From NCBI GenBank assembly GCA_900315885.1, contig ONAT01000010.1:1-46013 (forward strand): 46,013 nucleotides of DNA, given 5' to 3'. Origin of the DNA: an uncultured Erysipelotrichaceae bacterium (GTDB taxonomy: Bacteria > Bacillota_I > Bacilli_A > RFN20 > CAG-826). The notes beneath the pieces were generated by a model. The model saw only the letters and a program-made list of their open reading frames with translations. It did no database searches and was not told the DNA's origin. Shown here piece by piece: positions 35,861 through 42,662 of this stretch. The first letter of the stretch is position 1; each line of letters starts with the position of its first letter. Both the position numbers and the translations under genes were made by a program.

Positions 35861-36922
35861 CTAAAAAGGCAAATCTTCCGGAATAAATAAATCAGAAATT
35901 TTCCTTTTTGGTTTTTCCTCAGTTTTTTTATATGAGATTTCGTTAATAACTTGCTTAGGATTTCCTTTTGGATTCCCAAATTGGTCAAGTCCATCATCAT
36001 AAATCTCAACGAATTTATCACTAACTTTAATGTAAGTTCCAATTCGTCGATACAGCTGATTGAGGTCATCTTTTTGAGATAACCTCAACCATGAATACCA
36101 GTAGTTAATGGGCACTGAGGATGTAACTACTAATACTTTCCCATTAAAGACTTTGTTCGTGAATCGCGACTTCACTGAACTTTTAGTATTGTTATCAAGA
36201 ATTTTTAACAAATCTTCTAAATCAAATGTACTATCTCGCAAATCATCCAGGATAATTGCTCGCTGCCCTAAATAATCTTGAAATGGATCGTTTGAACTTG
36301 ATGATATGCAATAATCTAATTTCATTTTCTCTAAAATCTTTTTTGCATAGTAAGTTTTTCCACTTCCACCTTTACCGGTGATGAATATGACCTGCATATC
36401 TCTGTCTGACTTAAGACAGTCACTTTGACATTTAATCTGCCACGTCTTTTGTAATACACCAAATAATCTAGTCTTTTCAGGAATTGAATCTACAGTCTGG
36501 ATATAATTTAATTGCTCCGCATAACTGTATTTTTCAAAATTACCTACTATCTCACTTTCTTCAATGTCTTTTTTAATATCGAAGTTAGCGATTACATCGC
36601 TTTGGTCATACTGATATTTAAATTTTTGACTTTCATTAGCATGGGTCAAATATTTTAAGACATCAGCTTTTCGCCCTTTAACTCGATTTATAAAGTTTTC
36701 AGGAACTTGGAACCATTTAGCGACTAACTGAACAGCAACTGGATAATCAAAGTTAAGATAAATGTGATAGTGAGGTCTTGTATCATCTTTATCATGAATG
36801 ATGTAAGCCCATTGCTTAATGGTTTCGTATTTCATGAACGTTGCCTGCAGGTCAACTTTCAATTTGTCGACATCAGTAACTATTTCCATCTGACGCAATG
36901 TTAACGGCTTCTTATCACTCAT
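35861..36922 (-). CDS. CRESS-type Rep: HUH endonuclease with superfamily 3 helicase
   Basis: A 353-residue rolling-circle initiator. The nuclease domain has YIIHDKDDTRPHYHIYLNF with the metal-binding HYH at 51-53, and the nicking Tyr91 in YLTH, as in Rep_2/pMV158-type and CRESS Reps. The SF3 helicase has Walker A GKGGSGKT (183-190), Walker B IILDD (223-227), motif C VVTSS (265-269) and an arginine-finger-like YRRIG (291-295). This two-domain order is that of phytoplasma and bifidobacterial plasmids and of eukaryotic CRESS viruses. The C terminus ends EDLPF, like an SSB tail. The likely origin is 39633-39762. Confidence 0.92.
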   Translation of the reverse strand: MSDKKPLTLRQMEIVTDVDKLKVDLQATFMKYETIKQWAYIIHDKDDTRPHYHIYLNFDYPVAVQLVAKWFQVPENFINRVKGRKADVLKYLTHANESQKFKYQYDQSDVIANFDIKKDIEESEIVGNFEKYSYAEQLNYIQTVDSIPEKTRLFGVLQKTWQIKCQSDCLKSDRDMQVIFITGKGGSGKTYYAKKILEKMKLDYCISSSSNDPFQDYLGQRAIILDDLRDSTFDLEDLLKILDNNTKSSVKSRFTNKVFNGKVLVVTSSVPINYWYSWLRLSQKDDLNQLYRRIGTYIKVSDKFVEIYDDGLDQFGNPKGNPKQVINEISYKKTEEKPKRKISDLFIPEDLPF

Positions 36923-36982
36923 GTAAAAACCTCTTTAATAAATTAGGCATTTCTTTAACCACCTTCCTAATTTTATTAGTCA

Positions 36983-36996
36983 GTCAGTTAACTGAC
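36983..36996. repeat. Palindrome GTCAGTTAACTGAC between genes
   Basis: A 14-bp perfect palindrome directly behind the stop of the 134-residue gene and about 60 bases before the Rep start. Its 12-bp core TCAGTTAACTGA recurs exactly at 39077-39088 and with one change at 40930-40941. Confidence 0.6.
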
Positions 36997-37401
36997 CTAA
37001 TTAACTTGCCTTAATTTAATACCAATTAATTCAAGTTTCTCATTTAAAGGACTATCCGATGAAATATTATTAACTGCTTTAGCGTATCGACGCATTTCAG
37101 CCAAAATATTATCATATAGATTTGATAATCTTTCAGATTCAGCACGAAGCTGAACAACCGTCATTTTTGAATAGTCTTTTTTCTTAATTTCACAAAGAAC
37201 ATCATAATTTTGCGATTTAGCAATCATAGTTTTTAATTGATTAACAGTGACTTGAAAAGCTTTTAAAAGTTCACTATTACCAACTTCAACGACTAAATCA
37301 AACAAATATATAAACGGATAAATCACTTCTTCTATTTTTTTACAATTACTTTTTAATTCGTTAATATCCGCTACGGATAATTCATCTTTATTTTTTCTCA
37401 T
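36997..37401 (-). CDS. Helical protein of unknown function
   Basis: A 134-residue, predicted all-helical, possibly coiled-coil protein with no signal or membrane part. ATG at 37401 (MRKNKDEL) is chosen since GGTGGTGATT lies upstream; it overlaps the previous gene by 14 bases, so coupling is likely. Upstream of rep, perhaps a replication accessory. Not recognised. Confidence 0.6.
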   Translation of the reverse strand: MRKNKDELSVADINELKSNCKKIEEVIYPFIYLFDLVVEVGNSELLKAFQVTVNQLKTMIAKSQNYDVLCEIKKKDYSKMTVVQLRAESERLSNLYDNILAEMRRYAKAVNNISSDSPLNEKLELIGIKLRQVN

Positions 37402-38122
37402 TTGAATCACCACCATTTATATTTAAAAAACTTTTAATATCAAAACTTGCATACGCATTTTCTAAATAAATAGGTTTGCGAAACGAATCACAAACAGCAT
37501 AACGAACAAAATCATAATCAGATAGCCTACTATTAGTTAAAAAACATTTACAAAAATCAAAACCTAATAAATTCGAAATCGAATAAAAATTATAAGGCTC
37601 AAAAATCACAAGAGAAAAGCCATACACTGTCTCAACCGAACCAACACGTCGGTAAAAAAACCAACGGTCAATCCAGTCACAACTTTTCAATAAATCTATT
37701 AATTTATCAACACCAATATAGTGCAAAGCTGCTTCACAAATATCAAATTGATATAAAACCTTTTTACCTTCCTGGAATTCATTACAATTTACTTTTGAAA
37801 GACTTAAATCACATAAAAATGAATTTTTTAATTCGATATAAAAGCAACTATCACAACAATAACAACTAACAACACCAGGAAATTCACTTAAACATTTATC
37901 AACTAATTTACATAAAGCTTCATGATCACTCAATTGAAGACTTAATCCTAATTCTTCTTCAAGGTCTAAATATGGATAAGTAAAACTAAAAACATCAGTA
38001 TTACTATCAAAATAAATTGAATCAGAAAGCACTAAATTAGCATAAATATATGAAGCAATTTTATTACTAAGACACTCAAATTTTTTTATATCATAATTAA
38101 TAACCTCACGTAACATACGCAT
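37388..38122 (-). CDS. Cysteine-containing protein of unknown function
   Basis: A 244-residue protein with several cysteines, including the cluster CYCCDSC near residue 92 that might bind metal, and many aromatic residues. No signal peptide or membrane span. It begins 2 bases after the previous stop, with GTGAGG in front. Part of the early/replication segment between the origin and rep. No family recognised. Confidence 0.6.
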   Translation of the reverse strand: MRMLREVINYDIKKFECLSNKIASYIYANLVLSDSIYFDSNTDVFSFTYPYLDLEEELGLSLQLSDHEALCKLVDKCLSEFPGVVSCYCCDSCFYIELKNSFLCDLSLSKVNCNEFQEGKKVLYQFDICEAALHYIGVDKLIDLLKSCDWIDRWFFYRRVGSVETVYGFSLVIFEPYNFYSISNLLGFDFCKCFLTNSRLSDYDFVRYAVCDSFRKPIYLENAYASFDIKSFLNINGGDSNEKK

Positions 38123-38124
38123 AA

Positions 38125-39606
38125 TTAAATTTCCTCACTTTCATCATCATCATTATCTTCATCATCACAATCATCTTCATCAAATTCTTCATGATTAGAT
38201 CTATTGTTATATTCTTCTTCCGCCCACATCTTTGCAAAATAATAGAACATCGAAAATACAGAATTAAATAGTTCAGGTTCAGCTACATTAGAAGTATTTA
38301 TTTGCAAATACTTATCTAAATCGACAAGATTAAAAGTTTCATAATAAGAGTCATTCCAATAAAGTTTGAAATATAATCCATTATAGCCACTAATAACTAA
38401 CTCTAAAGTATAATTTGGATTATTACCATTAGGACTGTTATCAAAAAGAACTTTTTTAAGTTTAAAACCGTAATAATCAAATTGAATCAATTCAAAAACT
38501 TGCTTAAATAAAACATTTGGTATAAAACGATAATTACAAAGTTTATCTTGTTTTTCAATAAAATTATCTAAATTATTATCTCTAGCATATTTATAAAATT
38601 CAAAGAAATCACCAGTAATAAAATCAGTTAAATCCATCATTGTACCAATATACTTATCAATTCTTTGTTGAATCATCTTAGAGAGAACACTAGATGGCGA
38701 TACTGCACTATTTTTTGAAGTTACATTTTTTTCAATGTATTTGTAACAATCATTATTAATAAATTTAATAATATCATCTACACAAGACAAATAATCTTCA
38801 TTAAATTTACAATAAAAAGTTTCATAAACAATAGGATATGATATTCTAGGTGATTCAATATAGATAGAAAAATCATTACTTTTAATAAAAGATTGAATTT
38901 TAAGAATAATATTCTTGCCTAAACAAGGTATATTGAACGAATATGAGCCATTACCATCTAATATAAATTTCATATCATCAATTTTATTCTTTGTTTCAAA
39001 ATTTAAAGATTGATATACTTTACCCCAAATTTCCAAAAATGCTTTTTTTACTTTGCTATAAAAATCACTTTCGAAATCAGTTAACTGACCAATTTTTTTT
39101 AAAGCTCTAATATCTTTGCAAGTCATATCAGGAGTAAATTTATCAAAGTCTTCATCAGGAACTGGTAATAATTCAACAAGTTGTGACATTGAAAAATCTT
39201 TAAATTCTTCCTTTAATGAAATAAAATGCATCATATAATTTGGTGAGTAATTAACATCATTATAATTAATAACACCAAATTTTTTATATACATTAATAAA
39301 GTTCTTTGTTGATGTAACTCCTAAGTCAAAGTTCTCTTTCGAAAAATCATAAATAGAATCACATCCTAATTCTTTTAATTTTTCATCAGTTATCGAACTT
39401 AATAAATAACCAATTTTTAAATAATTATTAACAGTGTCATGCAATAATCCTCTTATTGCGTTAACAATATAACTAAGTTGATTATAATTATCTTTTAAAA
39501 GAACATAATTATTTAAATCGATTGATTCAGGAGCAGTTTTAACTTCTTCGACTACTTCCGCCTCAATTACTTCAACTTCTTTTTTCGCTTTTTTCTTTGC
39601 AGCCAT
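38125..39606 (-). CDS. Large cytosolic protein, weakly DUF3102/ParB-like N-terminal part
   Basis: A 493-residue protein: Lys-rich start, then a helical segment (LKIGYLLSSITDEKLKELG, then FDLGVTSTKNFINVYKKFG). Its plan resembles DUF3102-type DNA-associated proteins of phages and plasmids. A long middle part was not recognised, and the tail is extremely acidic (the last 25 or so residues are nearly all Asp/Glu). The acidic tail suggests protein or DNA-mimic contacts. It directly follows the candidate origin, with good GGAGG before the ATG. A role in replication or maintenance is inferred from position only. Confidence 0.6.
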   Translation of the reverse strand: MAAKKKAKKEVEVIEAEVVEEVKTAPESIDLNNYVLLKDNYNQLSYIVNAIRGLLHDTVNNYLKIGYLLSSITDEKLKELGCDSIYDFSKENFDLGVTSTKNFINVYKKFGVINYNDVNYSPNYMMHFISLKEEFKDFSMSQLVELLPVPDEDFDKFTPDMTCKDIRALKKIGQLTDFESDFYSKVKKAFLEIWGKVYQSLNFETKNKIDDMKFILDGNGSYSFNIPCLGKNIILKIQSFIKSNDFSIYIESPRISYPIVYETFYCKFNEDYLSCVDDIIKFINNDCYKYIEKNVTSKNSAVSPSSVLSKMIQQRIDKYIGTMMDLTDFITGDFFEFYKYARDNNLDNFIEKQDKLCNYRFIPNVLFKQVFELIQFDYYGFKLKKVLFDNSPNGNNPNYTLELVISGYNGLYFKLYWNDSYYETFNLVDLDKYLQINTSNVAEPELFNSVFSMFYYFAKMWAEEEYNNRSNHEEFDEDDCDDEDNDDDESEEI

Positions 39607-39632
39607 ACTAATTCCTCCATTTTAACTAAAAA

Positions 39633-39762
39633 TTACTACATTTACTACATTAATCAAGTGACTCCGGACAAGCCCTCCGGAGTCACGGGTTATATATTAT
39701 TTTATAATATATAAATACTAGGATTTTCTTTATGCTTTACTACAATTACTACATTTAATCAA
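39633..39762. other. Candidate rolling-circle origin
   Basis: In the only gene-free gap of the early module. Two near-identical direct repeats (39633-39657 and 39737-39762), each holding two TACTACA boxes, flank two perfect hairpins. One has an 11-bp GC-rich stem, GTGACTCCGGA/TCCGGAGTCAC with loop CAAGCCC (39658-39686); the other is AT-only, TTATATATTA/TAATATATAA (39690-39714). TACTACA resembles the TACTACG nick site of pMV158-type Rep proteins, and the Rep here has a related nuclease domain. Confidence 0.7.
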
Positions 39763-39788
39763 ATATATTAATTTTTCTTGCATAAGCA

Positions 39789-39977
39789 TTAAAATTCACC
39801 TAACAAATTATTTAAACGTTTCATAAAATTTGGAAATTCTTCATCAAGATTAAATTCATTACCTTGATTATCAAAGATAACAGCATTACCTTTTCGATTG
39901 GATGTCACAAAATTTATTTGGCTTACATTTAAATAAATGTTTTTACCATGATCAGTAAACGAAATGAAATAACTCAT
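39789..39977 (-). CDS. Small protein of unknown function
   Basis: A 62-residue acidic, beta-rich protein (SYFISFTDHGKNIYLNVSQI, ending in FMKRLNNLLGEF). The start is 2 bases after the SSB-like gene stop and has no good Shine-Dalgarno, so translation is probably coupled. Not recognised. Confidence 0.55.
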   Translation of the reverse strand: MSYFISFTDHGKNIYLNVSQINFVTSNRKGNAVIFDNQGNEFNLDEEFPNFMKRLNNLLGEF

Positions 39978-39979
39978 AT

Positions 39980-40399
39980 CTAAAATGGTAAATCATCTTT
40001 AGAATCTTTTTTTGCTGCTTTAGGACCAGTACCTACTGGTGCAGCAGATTCAGTGACTGCATTTTTTGTTTTTGGATGTAAATAAAGATCTTCCACTTTA
40101 TGTACATCAGTACCAGGAATTAATTCAAAGCGATCAACAAAAGCTTTTGCAGTTGCTTCATTAACGCCATAAAAGACTTCTAATAAAGCACCTGGCTTTA
40201 CTGAACGGAATTGTTCAAATGTTTGTGGTTTTTCTGAACGACGAACAACAATGTTTACTAATGATTCATCCCTTTTTGGAAACCACAATAATCCTTTTGA
40301 AGTATAAGTTGGCATTTTCCAACAAGTCAGGTATAAAACACTATCATGTGTTTCCTTATCTTCTCCTACTCTACAACTACAAACTAACACTCTACTCAT
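39980..40399 (-). CDS. SSB-like single-stranded DNA-binding protein
   Basis: A 139-residue protein with a beta-rich core (MSRVLVCSCRVGEDKE, then LYLTCWKM and LLEVFYGV), a flexible Lys/Ala linker and the acidic tip SKDDLPF. That tip is the hallmark of bacterial SSB (DDIPF), which recruits replication and repair partners. The core is not a typical OB-fold match by eye, so it could be a phage-type ssDNA-binding protein analogous to pV of filamentous phages. ATG at 40399 has GGAGGAAAAAGAAA upstream; a start at 40447 has no ribosome site. First gene of the leftward module. Confidence 0.7.
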   Translation of the reverse strand: MSRVLVCSCRVGEDKETHDSVLYLTCWKMPTYTSKGLLWFPKRDESLVNIVVRRSEKPQTFEQFRSVKPGALLEVFYGVNEATAKAFVDRFELIPGTDVHKVEDLYLHPKTKNAVTESAAPVGTGPKAAKKDSKDDLPF

Positions 40400-40707
40400 T
40401 TTCTTTTTCCTCCTTTTACCGACGGGTGTTAAATTATTTGCCGGCAACTAAAATGATAAAGTCCATCATTTAATCAAATGGTGGAAGTGACTATTTGTAT
40501 ACAACCGCCACTCACGGTTGTAATCTACTATTGCAACAAAAATTGTGTTATACTAAATCTTGGCAATAAATTAGTAAATACTGTGCGTACGGGCATGGCA
40601 CTTTTTGTTGCTTTTATGTAAAGAAGTTTCTTTACACTTAAAAGATACCACTGTTATCAATTTATGTAAAGTAATTTCGTTACATTTTTTAAAAAGGAGA
40701 GATAAAA
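40400..40707. promoter_or_regulatory. Divergent control region of the prophage
   Basis: Separates the leftward replication/structural module from the rightward regulator and integrase. Contains the two operators (40615-40687), a hairpin ACAACCG/CGGTTGT (about 40501-40521) and a small palindrome around CATTTAATCAAATG (40468-40481) in the leftward leader. I could not define a clear leftward promoter: a TATAAC at about 40546-40551 on the minus strand lacks a good -35. Confidence 0.5.
40615..40687 (+). promoter_or_regulatory. Two 25-bp operators around the regulator promoter
   Basis: Sites at 40615-40639 and 40663-40687 share TATGTAAAGWARTTTCKTTACAYTT (4 differences in 25), each with TGTAA...TTACA dyad symmetry, 48 bases apart. 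A promoter TTTACA (40631-40636), 18 bases, TATCAA (40655-40660) lies between them: site 1 covers its -35 and site 2 its start. This is the geometry of an autoregulated phage repressor. Confidence 0.8.
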
Positions 40708-40917
40708 ATGAATTATTTTACAAAAAACTTAAAATTTTTAACAAAAACAAAAATTAATCAAAATCAATTAGCACATTTAATGAATACTACAAGGCAAGCT
40801 ATTACTTCATTGTTAAAAACAAATGACCCGCGAGCTAATACATTGATTAAAATTAGTGATATTTATAATGTATCTATCGATGATCTTCTTAGAAAAGATT
40901 TAGAAGAATCTAATTAA
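40708..40917 (+). CDS. Cro/CI-type (XRE family) regulator
   Basis: A 69-residue protein that is a bare HTH_3 domain. The core QNQLAHLMNTTRQAITSLLK (about residues 23-42) is the helix-turn-helix, and IKISDIYNVSIDDLLRKDL the following helices. No dimerisation or cleavage domain, so it is Cro-like in size. Shine-Dalgarno AAGGAGA. It probably binds the two operators directly upstream and controls the lysogeny switch between integrase and the leftward operon. Confidence 0.9.
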   Translation: MNYFTKNLKFLTKTKINQNQLAHLMNTTRQAITSLLKTNDPRANTLIKISDIYNVSIDDLLRKDLEESN

Positions 40918-40993
40918 TTTTTTTGACTATCAGTTGACTGACTATTGCATAGTGTAGAATCATTTTCAAATTATTAAAGGAGATTTTATTACT

Positions 40994-41926
40994 ATGAATC
41001 AAATAGACACTCAACAACTTATTAACTTTTTATTAGGACAACAACAAGTTGAAAAATCAATGGAAATTAAAACTTGCTATAAACTTTTTATGAATCATTT
41101 ATCTATTCATAATCGTGATGGAACTATTCATTCTTACCAGTCGACTCTAAAACCACTTCTTAATTATCTTGATAGATCCAATGTTATAACAACAGCTCAA
41201 TTAAACAATGCCATAATAGATAAATATATATTATGGAGAAAGCCTGTTGTCAAACCTGTTACTATTAACAAAGAAATTAAATCTTTAGAAATTATGCTTA
41301 GACTCATGATTCGTTATAATTACATTGATAAGATTAATTTTAAATTCAATGCTTTAAAAACTGTTAAAACCACTATTCCTCAAATATCTAAAGAATCTAT
41401 TGAAAAGATTATTAAATACTTTGAAACCGCTACTGTGAATAAAAATAACAAATTAATGTTTCTTCTTATACTAACAACTGGAATTAGAACATCAGAAGTC
41501 ATTAATTTAAAAAACAAGAATATTGATTTAACAAATAATACAATAAAACTTGATTTCACAAAAAATGGCGAACCTAGATATATTTATATAGTTGACCAGA
41601 TAAAGCCTCTTTTGGAAAGCATTATGAATAAAAAAGAATATCTTTTCTATGATTCGCACGGAAACCAAATGACTCCTAATGGAGTAAGAAAGTTTTTTAA
41701 GAGATTAAAGCAGGTTTTAAATATAGAGATATTAAGTCCTCATAAGCTTAGACATTATTACGCAACTACAATTTATAAAAAATCTTTGGATTTATACCTT
41801 GTAAAAGAATTACTGGGACATAAATCACTTTCTATGACTCAAATATATCTAGATATTGATAACAAAGAAAACCAGAAGAGAAATAATGTTTTTAATCCAC
41901 TAAATGACTTTATGCCGACCCACTGA
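40994..41926 (+). CDS. int: Tyrosine recombinase (phage-type integrase)
   Basis: A 310-residue site-specific recombinase. SAM-like N-terminal core-binding domain (about 22-115), then the catalytic domain with R165 (TTGIRTSEV), K190, H250-x-x-R253 (SPHKLRHYYAT), H276 (LLGHKSL) and nucleophile Y285 (MTQIYLDI). No N-terminal arm-binding domain. Its stop (TGA) is 94 bases from the attachment repeat and 95 from the tRNA. It integrates the element into tRNA-Thr. Shine-Dalgarno AAAGGAG. Cotranscription with the small regulator is likely. Confidence 0.96.
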   Translation: MNQIDTQQLINFLLGQQQVEKSMEIKTCYKLFMNHLSIHNRDGTIHSYQSTLKPLLNYLDRSNVITTAQLNNAIIDKYILWRKPVVKPVTINKEIKSLEIMLRLMIRYNYIDKINFKFNALKTVKTTIPQISKESIEKIIKYFETATVNKNNKLMFLLILTTGIRTSEVINLKNKNIDLTNNTIKLDFTKNGEPRYIYIVDQIKPLLESIMNKKEYLFYDSHGNQMTPNGVRKFFKRLKQVLNIEILSPHKLRHYYATTIYKKSLDLYLVKELLGHKSLSMTQIYLDIDNKENQKRNNVFNPLNDFMPTH

Positions 41927-41955
41927 CTGAAGAAAATTTATGGGTCGAAAAGATA

Positions 41956-41986
41956 TAAAAAAAAAGAGAACCACAAGGCGATTCTC
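41956..41986 (-). terminator. Terminator brought in behind tRNA-Thr
   Basis: Stem GAGAA(CC)/(GG)TTCTC, 41966-41986, followed on the minus strand by nine T. It belongs to the element side of att and would now terminate the tRNA-Thr transcript, replacing the host terminator stranded at 27889-27922. Confidence 0.65.
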
Positions 41987-42019
41987 ATAAAAATAACCGA
42001 TTACTTCGGATTTTCTAAA

Positions 42020-42065
42020 ATGGTGCCGGCTAGAGGACTTGAACCCCCGACCCACTGATTACGAT
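42020..42065 (-). repeat. attR: 46-bp repeat within tRNA-Thr
   Basis: Exact copy of 27929-27974, from the anticodon loop through the CCA end. The element side therefore rebuilds the tRNA 3' half. Confidence 0.95.
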
Positions 42066-42096
42066 TCAGTTGCTCTACCAACTGAGCTAAGCCGGC
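42021..42096 (-). tRNA. tRNA-Thr (anticodon CGT)
   Basis: A 76-base cloverleaf with encoded CCA. Acceptor GCCGGCT/AGCCGGC, D stem GCTC/GAGC, anticodon stem ACTGA/TCAGT with loop ATCGTAA (anticodon CGT, reads ACG), T loop TTCAAGT. Serves as integration site; the gene is kept intact by the element. Confidence 0.97.
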
Positions 42097-42109
42097 ATTA
42101 CACTTGTTT

Positions 42110-42139
42110 ATATTAAACAATTATTATATTTTATGCAAG
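42110..42139 (-). promoter_or_regulatory. Promoter of tRNA-Thr
   Basis: Minus strand TTGCAT (42134-42139), 18-base spacer, TAATAT (42110-42115), about 14 bases before the tRNA 5' end. Confidence 0.55.
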
Positions 42140-42228
42140 AAAAGAAAGACAAAAAACCATTTTTTTGGGCGTTTTCATTATGTCGATAATTATATTTTGA
42201 ATAAAGTATCATTAGAGGGGGAGATTTG

Positions 42229-42654
42229 ATGTATTATCAATCATTTTATCAACCTTTTCAACAAGTTGGGGAAGATGAATTTGTCACAAGAGCTACAACA
42301 ACTAGCAAATTCACTACTGTTGAAGAGGGATTCTTAAGTGGAAACATTATAAGAAACGAATATCGTCCTTATAAAAATTATAAAGTTCCCGCACTTAACC
42401 CAACAAACGATAAAGAAACTAGATTATATAAACTAATGTCTTTATACAATTATCTTCATGACTTAAATCTTTATTTAGAAATTTATCCTACCGATAAAGA
42501 AGCGTTAAAACTATTTTTAGAAACTAAGCCATTATATTTAAAGGCTCGTGAGGATTATGTAAGCAAATATGGCCCATTAACCGCTACAGATTCATTAGAT
42601 GCTAATGGAACATATTCTTATGTATTAGTCCCTAGCCCATTTTTAGGAAAGTAG
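42229..42654 (+). CDS. cotJB: CotJA-CotJB fusion protein
   Basis: A 141-residue protein. The N-terminal part contains VEEGFLSGNIIRNEYRPYKN, similar by eye to the end of CotJA (EALxxGTxFPxLxxPY). The remainder is a complete CotJB: LMSLYNYLHDLNLYLEIYPT, DKEAL and YVSKYGPLT. In Bacillus these are separate inner-coat proteins encoded by cotJA-cotJB-cotJC. Here the first two appear fused, followed 8 bases later by cotJC. Start ATG 42229 with GAGGGGGAG upstream. Either spore-related or a retained oxidative-stress role; no other sporulation gene is in the window. Confidence 0.8.
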   Translation: MYYQSFYQPFQQVGEDEFVTRATTTSKFTTVEEGFLSGNIIRNEYRPYKNYKVPALNPTNDKETRLYKLMSLYNYLHDLNLYLEIYPTDKEALKLFLETKPLYLKAREDYVSKYGPLTATDSLDANGTYSYVLVPSPFLGK

Positions 42655-42662
42655 GTTGTAAT

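Larger units (their letters stand above)
27929..42065. mobile_element. Integrated filamentous-phage-like element in tRNA-Thr
   Basis: Bounded by a 46-bp exact direct repeat (27929-27974 and 42020-42065); one repeat plus the interior is 14,091 bp. The right copy completes tRNA-Thr(CGT); the left copy is the displaced host 3' half. Inside are a tyrosine integrase next to the right end, a Cro/CI regulator with two operators, an SSB-like protein, a HUH-S3 helicase Rep with a candidate origin, secreted and single-span membrane proteins, and a polytopic Zot/pI-like ATPase. There are no tail, capsid, portal or terminase genes and no type IV secretion genes. That set is the one expected of an inovirus/plectrovirus relative. 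A mobilisable element using an FtsK-like coupling ATPase is the alternative. Confidence 0.8.

Noticed and set aside
35596-36069. 157-residue minus-strand protein overlapping Rep
   Set aside because: The part upstream of 35808 is an out-of-frame reading of rep; the real start has a ribosome site at the double ATG (35803-35808).
27929-42065. Conjugative element (ICE)
   Set aside because: No type IV secretion genes (VirB4-, VirB6-, CwlT-like) and no separate relaxase; one FtsK/Zot-like ATPase alone is not enough. A small mobilisable element remains a minority alternative.
27929-42065. Tailed or microvirus-type prophage
   Set aside because: No terminase, portal, major capsid, tail, holin or lysin gene is visible.
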